From CAVSCR01 sp963726575 (GTDB taxonomy: Bacteria > Actinomycetota > Actinomycetes > JAHEKZ01): 64,000 bases of DNA. The stretch spans positions 1-64,000 of the forward strand of contig CAVSCR010000005.1 of the NCBI GenBank assembly GCA_963726575.1. Direction: 5' to 3'. A program made the position numbers and the translations under genes. Position 1 is the stretch's first letter. Each line of letters begins with the position of its first letter. The notes beneath the pieces were generated by a model, which did not search any database, was not told where the DNA came from, and saw only the letters and a program-made list of their open reading frames with translations. Shown here piece after piece: positions 24,696 to 33,150 of the stretch.

Positions 24696-25216
24696 CACGA
24701 CTCCAATTGACGGACAACTTCTGCGGATGTCACACGTGACGCCGCGGTCTCGCCACGTGGTCCGAGGATGACGACGGGCGTCCTGGTCGACCGCTGCCCT
24801 GCGTATGCGTCGATGTGCGGATCGACGGCTGTCCAGCGCTGCCAGAGGCGATCACGTTCATCGCCCACGGCTTGATGTGCTCGCACCGGACGCGGCTCCT
24901 CGCCAGCGAGCCGCACGACGGCGTCGGGGTGCGCTTCGAGGTTGAGCCACCAGGAAGGATGGCCCTCGTCCCATCCGTTCATCGCGAGGACGACGAGATC
25001 TACACCGTCGTCGACATAGCCGACGATGACGCTGCGCTGCTGCCCGGACTTGCGCCCCACGGTTGTGAGGCGCAGGGCACCCCAACCGCGCTTGTTCGAC
25101 GGAGTCCACAGGAAGCGGCCGCCACTGAGTCGGTAGAGAACCCGATGAGCGCGCCAAGCAACGTGCACGAACCACGCGGGCGGCATCTTCGGAGTTCGGG
25201 ATGTCGCGGACGTCAT
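24695..25216 (-). CDS. Deazaflavin-dependent (F420) nitroreductase-family protein
   Basis: A 173-residue protein of the Ddn-like deazaflavin-dependent nitroreductase family, which uses reduced F420 to reduce quinones or nitro compounds. The core is visible: LTTVGRKSGQQRSVIVGYVDDGVDLVVLAMNGWDEGHPSWWLNLEAHPDAVVRL, a standard family block, and the C-terminal RTPVVILGPR. ATG 25216 has GGGAGGAA upstream. It forms a two-gene unit with the DUF4389 protein. F420 use fits an actinobacterial host. Confidence 0.85.
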   Translation of the reverse strand: MTSATSRTPKMPPAWFVHVAWRAHRVLYRLSGGRFLWTPSNKRGWGALRLTTVGRKSGQQRSVIVGYVDDGVDLVVLAMNGWDEGHPSWWLNLEAHPDAVVRLAGEEPRPVRAHQAVGDERDRLWQRWTAVDPHIDAYAGQRSTRTPVVILGPRGETAASRVTSAEVVRQLES

Positions 25217-25384
25217 TGCGGTTCCTCCCGAAAGTGCCGGGTCGTCCACTCACCCTCATCGTTTCGCAGACGCTTCGATCGCGTCAGGGCCAAAGGACAT
25301 CTCCTCGATGAGCGGGCACGGCTGCGTGGGAGAGGTCACGGCTGACGCCACGCACCTCGCGTCGTGACGGAACCGAACGGCGGG

Positions 25385-25849
25385 CTAGGCGCAGACGGGT
25401 CGGGAGTTCCAGACGTAGTTCTGCGGTATGGCCAGCGGCGTGCCTCGGGTGAAGTAGAAGCGCACCCGCGTGAAGAACCACTTGCCGCACAGATGCCGGG
25501 CGCGGAACAACGTGAGCTTGGCCGGCTTCACCACGATCTTGCCGGTGGCGCAGTCGGGCTTGCAGTTGTCCCAGTGGGACCACGCACTGCCCCTGGCGCG
25601 GGCCGACCGCCACGAAGTCCAGCGCGCACGAGTCAGCCAGAGGGTCGAGTCGCCGGACAGCACCACATGCTGGGGACGGATCACTGCTCCGCTGGAGACG
25701 CGCCCGCCAGCCAGGTAGGTGTGCCGTGGGGTCTCGGCGGCAGCGGAGCCCGTGGTCACAGCCACTAGCACCGCGACCAGCGCGATCACGACAAGAGAGG
25801 TTGTCCGCGGCGCGGCGCGGCGCGAAGGGAGCGGGTTGAAGGACACCAC
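25385..25849 (-). CDS. Secreted protein of unknown function
   Basis: A 154-residue exported protein. GTG 25849 (or the adjacent GTG 25846) opens a long signal peptide with a basic start and hydrophobic core (TTSLVVIALVAVLVAVTTG, cleavage near AAA-ET). The mature part has four Cys (DNCKPDCATG, HLCGKW, RPVCA) likely forming two disulfides, many Arg/Trp and a beta-like pattern (FFTRVRFYFTRG). No family was recognised. It is single, between two unrelated transcription units. Confidence 0.7.
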   Translation of the reverse strand: MVSFNPLPSRRAAPRTTSLVVIALVAVLVAVTTGSAAAETPRHTYLAGGRVSSGAVIRPQHVVLSGDSTLWLTRARWTSWRSARARGSAWSHWDNCKPDCATGKIVVKPAKLTLFRARHLCGKWFFTRVRFYFTRGTPLAIPQNYVWNSRPVCA

Positions 25850-25885
25850 GAGGCCACGGTAATCACCCCTGTCAAGCCCCCAGGG

Positions 25886-26335
25886 CTAGCCGCTTCCGAG
25901 TCGCCGTGACATCTCGTCCTGTAGCGCCGCCGCGATGGTGGGCTCGCTGTGCTGCAAGGTCCGAAAGGAGGCACCGAACATCAGCCAGGCCACCACGGGT
26001 GTGACGGCCGTGACGGTGGCCGTCCGGCGACCCTCGTCGCCCAAGATCGCGATCTCGCCGAAGTAGTCGCCGGATTCCAGGTAGCCGAGGTGCTTGTCGC
26101 CCTGAGTCGTGACCGCGCGGCCTTCGACCACGACGTAGAACGTGTAGCCCGAGTCGCCCTCGGTGACGAGTGGTCGGCCGGGTCCGTAGTCCTGCACCTC
26201 GAACAACGGGGCGAGCTTGGCCCGGGAGGATTTGCTGAGCCCGGCGAACAGCGGGATCGCGGCCAGGTCGTCTGCTGTGGGCACGTCGTCATCCAACCAT
26301 CGCGAGGGAGCAGGAGACAGGTTCGCGACGCTCAC
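25886..26335 (-). CDS. Cyclic nucleotide-binding protein
   Basis: A 149-residue protein made of one cNMP-binding (Crp-type) domain without a DNA-binding part. Visible: IPLFAGLSKSSRAKLAPLFE, then RPLVTEGDSGYTFYVVVEGRAV, then the phosphate-binding cassette GDYFGEIAILGDEGRRTATVTA, where the GE and the RRTAT segment fit a functional cAMP pocket. Start GTG 26335. It could be an effector for cAMP made by the class III cyclases encoded in this window; this link is inference. The membrane protein gene upstream ends 24 bases before it on the same strand, so they may be co-transcribed. Confidence 0.85.
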   Translation of the reverse strand: MSVANLSPAPSRWLDDDVPTADDLAAIPLFAGLSKSSRAKLAPLFEVQDYGPGRPLVTEGDSGYTFYVVVEGRAVTTQGDKHLGYLESGDYFGEIAILGDEGRRTATVTAVTPVVAWLMFGASFRTLQHSEPTIAAALQDEMSRRLGSG

Positions 26336-26359
26336 CCATGCCCCGCCCCACGCGCGCGG

Positions 26360-27055
26360 CTACATCGGGGGGCCGGGCTGAGCGGCGATGAGTACAACGG
26401 CGCCGACCAGCAGGAGCGCGCCGAGCCCAACGAGCGCATACCGCACCTGCCGGATCGAGAACGTGCTGCCGATCCCGACGAGGAACAGGACGCCGGCCAG
26501 CACCACGGTGATCCGGACGTACTCGTCGCCGACGATGCCCGCGTGCTCACCGGCAGCGGCGTGGACATCGGCGCTGTGGTCCAGCAGCTTCGCCTGGGCC
26601 TCCTGGGGGAGTCGGTACTGCGGCAGGTAGGTCGGTCCCGCCGCAGCGTGCGGGTTCGTGGCCGGATGGGTCGCCAGCCAGGCGTCGAAGGCGACGTGGA
26701 AGACCGGCCGGAAACGCCGCTCCGCGATCACCATCTTCTGGTGGTTGTCCAGGGTGTAGGCGATGTACCAGGCGTTGAAGGTCGATGCGTCGAAGTTGCG
26801 CAGGCTCAGCGCCTCGTACGTGGCGCGGTTCGCGTCGATGCGGTCCGTGGAGGCCGCGGCGAGCTGTAGGCGCGACTCGGTGCCCCACTTCGCAGCCGCG
26901 AAACCGGACCACGCCGCGGTCAGCGTCACCAGTGCCAGCACCAGGGCCTCACTGACCTGCAGGATCCGGCCGTGCCGCCCCTCGATCTGGCTGCCATGGC
27001 GCTGGTGGTGCTCCAGCTCCTTGTTGGCCTCCAGCGCAGATAGGCCTTCTGGCAT
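26360..27055 (-). CDS. Membrane protein of unknown function
   Basis: A 231-residue protein. A charged, His-rich N terminus (EANKELEHHQRHGSQIEGRHGR) precedes a first membrane segment (EALVLALVTLTAAWSGFAA), then a helical soluble stretch (residues about 60-165) and two membrane segments at the C terminus (ITVVLAGVLFLVGIG and ALVGLGALLLVGAVVLIAA). It resembles DUF4337-like proteins in layout, without a firm match. ATG 27055 has GAGAGGTG upstream. Downstream follows the cNMP-binding protein gene. Confidence 0.75.
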   Translation of the reverse strand: MPEGLSALEANKELEHHQRHGSQIEGRHGRILQVSEALVLALVTLTAAWSGFAAAKWGTESRLQLAAASTDRIDANRATYEALSLRNFDASTFNAWYIAYTLDNHQKMVIAERRFRPVFHVAFDAWLATHPATNPHAAAGPTYLPQYRLPQEAQAKLLDHSADVHAAAGEHAGIVGDEYVRITVVLAGVLFLVGIGSTFSIRQVRYALVGLGALLLVGAVVLIAAQPGPPM

Positions 27056-27103
27056 GCCCGGCACCTCTCGACGGCGTCCCGACAGGCTAACCAGCCGCAC
27101 GTC

Positions 27104-27109
27104 TACGCT
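27104..27109 (+). promoter_or_regulatory. Leaderless -10 box (TACGCT) for the radical SAM gene
   Basis: TACGCT followed by 6 bases and then the GTG at 27116. This spacing matches leaderless transcription with the mRNA starting at the first codon. Confidence 0.45.
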
Positions 27110-27115
27110 GCGGAG

Positions 27116-28472
27116 GTGGTCGACCAGCTGCTCACAGTGCCCAACGCGCCGGCGGCGTTCCATGTGATGGCCAAGCCGACGGGTGCGATCTGCAACCTGG
27201 ACTGTGAGTACTGCTTCTTCTTGTCCAAGGAGCAGCTGTATCCCGGTAGTCCGTTCCGAATGACCGATGAGGTGCAGGAGAACTACCTGCGGCAGCTGCT
27301 CGCGGCACAGGCTGGCGTCCCCGAAGTGGTGGTGGCCTGGCAGGGCGGCGAGCCCACGATGATGGGTCTGGACTTCTTCCGGCGGGCCGTGGAGCTGGTG
27401 CACGCTTTCGCCGAACCGGGCCAGCAGATCCTGCACACGCTTCAGACGAACGGAACCCTGCTGACCGATGAGTGGGGGGAGTTCCTGAAGGCGAACGGCT
27501 TCCTGGTCGGGATCTCGATCGATGGTCCGGCCGAGATGCACGACGCCTACCGGGTGGACAAGGGCGGCAAGCCGACCTTCGACCGGGTGATGCGTGGCCT
27601 GGAGGTCCTGAAACGGTACGAGGTCGACTGGAACGTGCTCACCACGATCCACGCGGTCAATGGTGATCACGGGCGGGTGGTGTACCGGTTCCTGCGCGAC
27701 GAGCTGGGTGCCACGTTCACGCAGTTCATCCCGATCATCGAACGAGCCACCGCCGAGACGTTCCAGGTGGCGGACACCGGGTGGGGTCACGGGGTGCACG
27801 GCCGTCCGCTCTACGTTCAGGCGGGCTCGCTGGTCACCCACCGGTCAGTGGGGGCGCAGCAGTACGGCCGGTTCATGATCGAGGTGTTCGAGGAGTGGGT
27901 GCGGCACGACATCGGTCGGGTCTACGTGCAGCTGTTCGACACGACTTTGGCGAACTGGGTCGGTGCCGGCGGCGGAATGTGTGTGCACGCGCAGACGTGT
28001 GGCAGCCAGTTGGCGATCGAGCACAACGGCGACCTGTACTCCTGCGACCATTACGTGGAGCCGGACTACCTGCTGGGCAACATCGCGGGACAAGCCGATG
28101 TTGGAGCTGACCGTGCTGCCGCAGCAGGTCAAGTTCGGTGACGACAAGCGGGACACCCTGCCCCAGTACTGCCTGAGTTGTGACGTACGCAATTTGTGCA
28201 ACGGCGGCTGCCCCAAGGACCGGTTCACCACCACGCCCGACGGAGAGCCGGGCCTGCACTACCTGTGTCCCAGCTACCAGGAGTTCTTCCGTCACGTCCA
28301 GGCCCCGATGCGCCGGATGGCCGAGCTGCTGCGGACGAACCACTTCGCCGACGAACTGATACCCGAGTACGCCGCCGCGGACGCCAAGCGTCCCCGCAAC
28401 TCACCCTGTCCGTGCGCCAGCGGCAAGAAGTGGAAGCACTGCCACGGGCTTCAGCGTGCCTGGAACGATTAG
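27116..28472 (+). pseudogene. Anaerobic sulfatase-maturase-type radical SAM enzyme, broken by one extra base
   Basis: A radical SAM/SPASM enzyme of the anSME type, which converts an active-site Cys or Ser of sulfatases to formylglycine. The [4Fe-4S] motif CNLDCEYC gives Cys26, 30, 33; WQGGEPTMMGLDFFRRAVEL and QTNGTLLTDEW are family blocks. After LLGNIA the frame is lost; removing one G from the GGG at 28087-28089 restores DKPMLELTVLPQQVKFG and the SPASM cysteines (YCLSCDVRNLCNGGCPKDR). Corrected length is 451 residues, ending in a SEC-C zinc motif (NSPCPCASGKKWKHCHG). No sulfatase gene is nearby. The break may be a sequencing indel. Confidence 0.85.
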
Positions 28473-28516
28473 CTGACGCTCCGGTGGTGCCGGCCGACTC
28501 GTGGCGAGCACAGCCG

Positions 28517-28611
28517 CCACTCTTACGGAAGCAACGAGTCGACGCTTCCGTAAGAGTGGAGGAAATGACTCGTTGTCCCGCGGGAGTGGAGGTTTCGAGG
28601 GGGTCATCCGC
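28517..28611 (-). repeat. Dispersed intergenic repeat, copy A, with 16-bp perfect stem
   Basis: Read on the minus strand, this 95-base element aligns without gaps to 44257-44351, with 69 of the first 84 positions identical. It contains a perfect 16-bp inverted repeat (28517-28532 with 28544-28559) around an 11-base loop. It lies between two convergent genes, so it can also serve as their bidirectional terminator. Confidence 0.75.
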
Positions 28612-28626
28612 TCCCTGATCGGACGA

Positions 28627-29436
28627 TCAGTCGTCGGGCAGCGAGGCGAGAAACTCCTCAGCGGCGTCGAGGTCGGACAACCGGGCGGCGGTGTTCTCGC
28701 GGATCCACGTCGGGACCTTCGAGCCGACCGGGATCCGAAATGGTGCGTCCGGGCGCTCGATGGCGCCGACGATCGCGTCCACGACGATCTGAGGGTCTTC
28801 CGCCTTGGCACGAAACCAGCTCCGCCAGTCCTCGAGATCGCGCCACACTTTGGCGTACCGGCCGTCGTCGTCGCGTCCTGCGATGTCCGGTCCGGCGTCG
28901 ACGATCGGCGTGCGGAACGGCCCGGGCTCGACGATCACCACCCGGATTCCCTGATCCGCCACCTCTTGGGCCAACGCCTCGCTGGCGCCCTCGAGCCCGA
29001 ACTTCGATGCGTTGTAAGCACCGAAGCCGGCGTCACCCATCACGCCGCTGACGCTCGACACCTGGACGATCACGCCTCGCCCACGGCGCAAGGCGGGCAG
29101 ACACGTTCGGACGACGGCCATCGTGCCGATCAGGTTCACCTCGAGCTGGGTGCGCACGTCGGCTGACGACAGCTCCTCCCAGGGACCGTTGACCGCGATC
29201 CCGGCGTTGGACACCAGTGCACCGAGCCCGTCGTCCAGCTCGTCCACGACGGACCGCAGCGCGCTGATCGACGTCTCGTCGCGCAGGTCGAGGGGGAGGA
29301 GCTGGTGACGCGTGGCCTCTGGCGCTCGCGACGGGTCGCGACTCGTGCCGAACACGTTCCAACCCCGCCCTCGCAGGCGCTCGACGGTTCCTTGCCCGAA
29401 GCCGGTCGAGGCTCCGGTCACGAGTGCGTTGGGCAT
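28627..29436 (-). CDS. Short-chain dehydrogenase/reductase
   Basis: A 269-residue SDR oxidoreductase. The nucleotide-binding TGASTGFGQG (residues 7-16), the NAG motif (VSNAGIAVNGPWEE), the catalytic Ser in VSSVSG and the YNASK catalytic Tyr/Lys pair are all present, followed by EPGPFRTPIVDAG. The early Arg in TSRDPSR suggests NADP preference. ATG 29436 is preceded by TACGGT at leaderless spacing. An 11-bp inverted repeat overlaps the start region. The substrate is unknown; the group covers many hydroxy/keto reductions. Confidence 0.92.
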   Translation of the reverse strand: MPNALVTGASTGFGQGTVERLRGRGWNVFGTSRDPSRAPEATRHQLLPLDLRDETSISALRSVVDELDDGLGALVSNAGIAVNGPWEELSSADVRTQLEVNLIGTMAVVRTCLPALRRGRGVIVQVSSVSGVMGDAGFGAYNASKFGLEGASEALAQEVADQGIRVVIVEPGPFRTPIVDAGPDIAGRDDDGRYAKVWRDLEDWRSWFRAKAEDPQIVVDAIVGAIERPDAPFRIPVGSKVPTWIRENTAARLSDLDAAEEFLASLPDD

Positions 29437-29462
29437 GGACGGCACCGTAGGCGGTGCCGTCC
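29437..29462. promoter_or_regulatory. Perfect 11-bp inverted repeat over the SDR promoter
   Basis: Arms GGACGGCACCG and CGGTGCCGTCC around a 4-base TAGG. It covers the leaderless -10 (TACGGT, minus strand, 29444-29449) and the first bases before the SDR start, and reaches the stop of the upstream DUF7144 gene. It could be an operator or the terminator of the preceding gene. Confidence 0.5.
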
Positions 29463-29851
29463 TAGGAGTCGAACTCGTCGCCGTGCACGCACAGGCCGTA
29501 CAGGATGACGAAGTCGATGGCCATGATGGTGAGCGACCACCAGGGATAGGCGCCGATCGAGAAGAACCAGACCACGACCGACACGATCGCGAAGATGACA
29601 CCGAGCACTCGGCCGGACTCGTGACGGGCAAACAGCAAGAAGCAGATGACGAGCTGGATGAGGCCAACGAGCACCCACAACCAGCCGAACAGCTGCAGGT
29701 TCTGGTAGATCAGGCCGGCCTCGTTGAAGTACTCCTTGTTGACCAGAGCGCCGACGCCACTGATGGCATTGACGAGTCCGGCGATACCGAACATGACCGC
29801 GGCGAAGACACGCCAGCCGCTGCCGATCATCTCGGTGGAGGAGTCGCTCAT
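29462..29851 (-). CDS. DUF7144-like membrane protein
   Basis: A 129-residue protein with four membrane helices and almost no loops (GWRVFAAVMFGIAGLVNAISG, LQLFGWLWVLVGLIQLVICFLLF, ESGRVLGVIFAIVSVVVWFFS, WWSLTIMAIDFVILYGLCVHG). The arrangement matches the actinobacterial family now called DUF7144. Function is unknown. It is followed by the SDR gene with an inverted repeat between them and preceded by a gene of unknown function 17 bases upstream, with which it may be co-transcribed. Confidence 0.8.
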   Translation of the reverse strand: MSDSSTEMIGSGWRVFAAVMFGIAGLVNAISGVGALVNKEYFNEAGLIYQNLQLFGWLWVLVGLIQLVICFLLFARHESGRVLGVIFAIVSVVVWFFSIGAYPWWSLTIMAIDFVILYGLCVHGDEFDS

Positions 29852-29868
29852 GGTCGGCCCTTCCCGGG

Positions 29869-30408
29869 TCAGTGGTGCCGGTGCTGGCGCACCGTCGCAA
29901 TCGAGGATCCGGCGTCTTTGAGCTGGTGCTCGATCCGCGCAGCCAGATCGGCTCCCATGGCGTGGGTCAGACCGGTGTGGCCGGCCATGACGACCACCTC
30001 GTCCACCTTCTGGTGGACCGCGGCGTCGGCGATGTGCGCTGCAACGTCCTTGTCGGACAAGGAGTATCCACTGGCGGTGGCGCCGAGGCTGCGCAGCGCG
30101 TCTGAGGCACTGCCGGCGATCGCCTCGGCCTCGACGCCGGCCTGCTGCCCGAAGTCGTTCTGCACCGGGTCACCGGCCAGGCCACCCTGCGCGCCGGAGA
30201 AGTCGTCGCGGATGCTCGCCAGCGCCGGGTCGCCCTGCGAGGCGGTCACGGCATTGGAGGAGAAGAGGCTCGGGTTTCCCGTGTCGATGACCTTGGCCGG
30301 TACCGCGATGACGTACTCGGTGTCCGGACCACCGAAGGCGCCGACGAGCGAAGCGGCGTCGGTCGAACTGAGGGGATGTGACGTGACGAGCAGGATCTTC
30401 TGGCCCAT
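29869..30408 (-). CDS. Soluble protein of unknown function
   Basis: A 179-residue protein without signal peptide, membrane segment or Cys. It starts with a beta strand and a Rossmann-like first part (KILLVTSHPLSSTDAASLVGAFGG, then TEYVIAVPAKV) and has a middle region rich in Ala, Gln, Gly and Asp; the last third again alternates strands and helices (VDEVVVMAGHTGLTHAMGADLAARIEHQL) and ends in a His-rich tail. This layout resembles a universal-stress-protein-like fold, but no ATP motif is visible. ATG 30408. Likely co-transcribed with the DUF7144 gene. Confidence 0.65.
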   Translation of the reverse strand: MGQKILLVTSHPLSSTDAASLVGAFGGPDTEYVIAVPAKVIDTGNPSLFSSNAVTASQGDPALASIRDDFSGAQGGLAGDPVQNDFGQQAGVEAEAIAGSASDALRSLGATASGYSLSDKDVAAHIADAAVHQKVDEVVVMAGHTGLTHAMGADLAARIEHQLKDAGSSIATVRQHRHH

Positions 30409-30448
30409 GGCCGGACCCTACTGCGAGGGGCTCGTCAAGGGACGACGA

Positions 30449-30676
30449 TCAGGCGGGGAACTCTCCGGCCTGCTCGGCCGCCGCCAGCCGGTCGGACTCG
30501 TCGATGATCTCGACGGCGACCTTCTTCAACTCGGTGTCGAACTTCTTGGCGTGGTGGACGCAGAACAGCAACTCGCCACCGGAGACCAGTCGCACGCGGA
30601 CGTAGGCCTGCGCACCGCAGCGGTCGCAGCGGTCGGCGGCCGTCAGCGGGCTGCTCGGGGCCAGCGCAGTGGTCAC
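30449..30676 (-). CDS. DUF7455 small zinc-ribbon-like protein
   Basis: A 75-residue protein. GTG 30676 is preceded by GAGGAA. The motif LTAADRCDRCGAQAYVRVRLVSGGELLFCVHHAKKFDTEL has a CxxC pair plus Cys and two His, consistent with one zinc site. This is the DUF7455 family, which in actinobacteria commonly lies beside the parE/gyrB-type topoisomerase gene, as here (divergent, parE start 268 bases away). Function is unknown. Confidence 0.88.
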   Translation of the reverse strand: MTTALAPSSPLTAADRCDRCGAQAYVRVRLVSGGELLFCVHHAKKFDTELKKVAVEIIDESDRLAAAEQAGEFPA

Positions 30677-30944
30677 CGGGTTCCTCGCTCTCCGCCCGAC
30701 ACCGGGCTCGTGCTGCCTACCTGCGGTCTGCCTGTTCCAACATCCCATCACAGGGCGGCTGTTCCCGCCGACCTCGTTCACGACGTTCGCCGCTGGCGTA
30801 CACCTTCGGGCCGAAACGGTGTGATCTGCGTCACGACACGCCGAACGTCACCCAGTCGGAACTGGGTCAATTCACCCAGCCAGCCCACCCCGTCACCCGG
30901 CGTGGCCGAAACTTCGCCGGCTGGCCCGCGCAGGTAGCCTGCCC

Positions 30945-33110
30945 ATGAATCCTCATCGTCGAACCGAGTCGCCCGAAGGAGCCCCTCCCGCAGTGCCTGT
31001 GTCCCCCGCGCCCCCCGCGTCCGCCCAGCCCGCAGGCCGCGCCAAGGCCGCCCGTTCCGGGTACACGGCCAAGCACCTCTCGGTCCTCGAGGGACTCGAA
31101 GCGGTACGCAAACGTCCGGGCATGTACATCGGCTCAACCGACAGCCGCGGCCTGACCCAGTGTCTTTGGGAGATCATCGACAACTCCGTCGACGAGGCGC
31201 TCACCGGGCAGGCCACCCAGATCGACGTCGTCCTGCACGGTGACGGATCGGTCGAGGTGAGCGACGACGGTCGCGGCATCCCCGTCGACGCGGAGCCCAA
31301 GACCGGCTTGACGGGCGTCGAGGTCGTGATGACGCGTCTGCACGCCGGCGGCAAGTTCGGTGGGGGCTCATACACGGCGACAGGTGGCCTGCACGGAGTC
31401 GGGGCATCCGTCGTCAACGCGCTGGCCGCCAGACTGGACATCGAGGTCGACCGTGACGGCAAGGTGCATGCGATGTCGTTCCGGCGCGGAGTCCCCGGTG
31501 TCTTCGACGCAGCCGGACCGGACGCGGGCTTCACCAAGAAGTCCGGCTTGCGCGTCGTGGGTCGCGCGCCGAAGAAGCGCACCGGAACCCGGGTGCGCTA
31601 CTGGGCCGACGATCAGATCTTCCTGAAAGAAGCCGAGCTGCCGTTGGAGCAGATCTACGGGCGCGCGCGCCAGACCGCCTTCCTGGTGCCCGGACTGAGC
31701 ATCGTCGTCCGCGACGAACGTGACGCCGCGCAGGTCACAGAGGAGTCGTTCCGCTACGTCGGCGGGATCGGGGAGTTCGTCGAGTTCTTGGCGCCCGATC
31801 CTGCCGTCAACGACATCGTGCGGCTTCAGGGCAGCGGACATTTCCACGAGACGGTCCCCGTGCTCGATCACCAGGGCCACATGACGCCACAGGAGGTCGA
31901 GCGCGAACTGGTCGTCGACATCGCCATGAGGTGGGGGACCGGCTACGACACCGTCGTGGCGTCGTTCGTCAACATCATCGCGACGCCCAAGGGCGGCACG
32001 CACCTCAGCGGCTTCGAGCGTGGCATGGTCCGCGTCGTCAACGACCAGCTGCGGGCCACCAAGCTGCTGCGTGCGGCCGACGACCCGGTGATCAAGGACG
32101 ACGTCCTGGAGGGTCTTACCGCGGTGGTGACGGTCCGGCTGGCCGAGCCACAGTTCGAAGGTCAGACGAAGGAGATCCTTGGCACCTCGGCCGCCACGCG
32201 CATCGTGTCCCACGTGGTCACGCGGGAGATGACGCGTCTGCTGACCTCGACCAAGCGCGGTGAGAAGGGCCAAGCGCGAGCGGTGTTGGAGAAGATCGTC
32301 TCGGCAGCCCGCACCCGTGTCGCAGCACGGCAGCACAAGGAGCTGCAGCGACGCAAGAACGCGCTCGAGACGTCGTCGTTACCCGCGAAGCTCGCCGACT
32401 GCCGCTCCGACGAGGTCGAGCGCACCGAGCTGTTCATCGTCGAAGGCGACTCTGCACTGGGCACGGCCAAGTTGGCCCGATCCAGTGAGCACCAGGCCCT
32501 GCTCCCGATCCGGGGCAAGATCCTCAACGTCCAGAAGGCCAGCGTCGGGGACATGCTCAAGAACACCGAGTGCGCGTCTTTGATCCAGGTGATCGGCGCC
32601 GGGAGCGGCCGGACGTTCGATCCGGGTGCGGTGCGCTACGGAAAGATCATCATCATGACCGACGCCGACGTCGACGGCGCGCACATCCGGACCCTGCTGC
32701 TGACGTTGTTCCACCGGTACATGCGTCCGCTGCTGGAGGAGGGCCGCGTGTATGCCGCGGTTCCCCCGCTGCACCGCATTGAGGTGGTGGGCGGCGGCGG
32801 CAAGAAGAACGAGTACCTCTACACCTATTCAGACGCCGAGCTGCGCAAGTCCATGAGCGATCTCAACCGCAAGGGTCGCCGGATCAAGGAGCCGGTGCAG
32901 CGCTACAAGGGCCTCGGAGAGATGGACGCCGACCAGCTGCGCGAGACCACCATGGATCCCCGGCGGCGAACGCTGCGGCGCATCACGCTGTCCGACAGCG
33001 AGTCGGCCAGCACGGTCTTCGACCTGCTCATGGGCAACGAGGTCGCCCCGCGCCGGGACTTCATCGTCGACGGCGCTGCGGCGCTGGACCGGTCGCGGAT
33101 CGACGCCTGA
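30945..33110 (+). CDS. parE: DNA topoisomerase IV subunit B (ParE-type)
   Basis: A 721-residue type IIA topoisomerase ATPase subunit. A disordered Pro/Ala-rich N terminus (about 38 residues) precedes the GHKL ATPase (VRKRPGMYIGST; GRGIPVD; TGGLHGVGASVVNALA), the transducer, and the TOPRIM domain (EGDSALG; DADVDGAHIRTLLLTLFHRYM) with the closing QRYKGLGEMDADQL. Length and absence of the large gyrase-type insert fit ParE. The partner parC lies 6.7 kb downstream on the other strand. A TAGCCT element ends 4 bases before ATG and no ribosome site is visible, so leaderless or near-leaderless expression is likely. Confidence 0.93.
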   Translation: MNPHRRTESPEGAPPAVPVSPAPPASAQPAGRAKAARSGYTAKHLSVLEGLEAVRKRPGMYIGSTDSRGLTQCLWEIIDNSVDEALTGQATQIDVVLHGDGSVEVSDDGRGIPVDAEPKTGLTGVEVVMTRLHAGGKFGGGSYTATGGLHGVGASVVNALAARLDIEVDRDGKVHAMSFRRGVPGVFDAAGPDAGFTKKSGLRVVGRAPKKRTGTRVRYWADDQIFLKEAELPLEQIYGRARQTAFLVPGLSIVVRDERDAAQVTEESFRYVGGIGEFVEFLAPDPAVNDIVRLQGSGHFHETVPVLDHQGHMTPQEVERELVVDIAMRWGTGYDTVVASFVNIIATPKGGTHLSGFERGMVRVVNDQLRATKLLRAADDPVIKDDVLEGLTAVVTVRLAEPQFEGQTKEILGTSAATRIVSHVVTREMTRLLTSTKRGEKGQARAVLEKIVSAARTRVAARQHKELQRRKNALETSSLPAKLADCRSDEVERTELFIVEGDSALGTAKLARSSEHQALLPIRGKILNVQKASVGDMLKNTECASLIQVIGAGSGRTFDPGAVRYGKIIIMTDADVDGAHIRTLLLTLFHRYMRPLLEEGRVYAAVPPLHRIEVVGGGGKKNEYLYTYSDAELRKSMSDLNRKGRRIKEPVQRYKGLGEMDADQLRETTMDPRRRTLRRITLSDSESASTVFDLLMGNEVAPRRDFIVDGAAALDRSRIDA

Positions 33111-33138
33111 ACGCCGTCGACCCGTCGGGGGTCGCGCC

Positions 33139-33144
33139 TAGACT
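33139..33144 (+). promoter_or_regulatory. Leaderless -10 box (TAGACT) for the 1200-residue cyclase gene
   Basis: TAGACT, then 6 bases, then ATG 33151. Matches the TANNNT-6/7-start pattern seen at several genes in this window. Confidence 0.5.
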
Positions 33145-33150
33145 CCCGGC

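Noticed and set aside
26360..27841. Long minus-strand frame extending the membrane protein to 27841
   Set aside because: The extra part is antisense to the radical SAM gene; ATG 27055 has a ribosome site and starts the plausible protein.
28517..28559. CRISPR-like palindrome
   Set aside because: Only one full stem is present; there is no array of evenly spaced repeats and no cas genes.
29312..30937. A 541-codon open frame on the plus strand
   Set aside because: It runs antisense to the SDR, DUF7144, unknown and DUF7455 genes, all of which have better starts and recognisable products.
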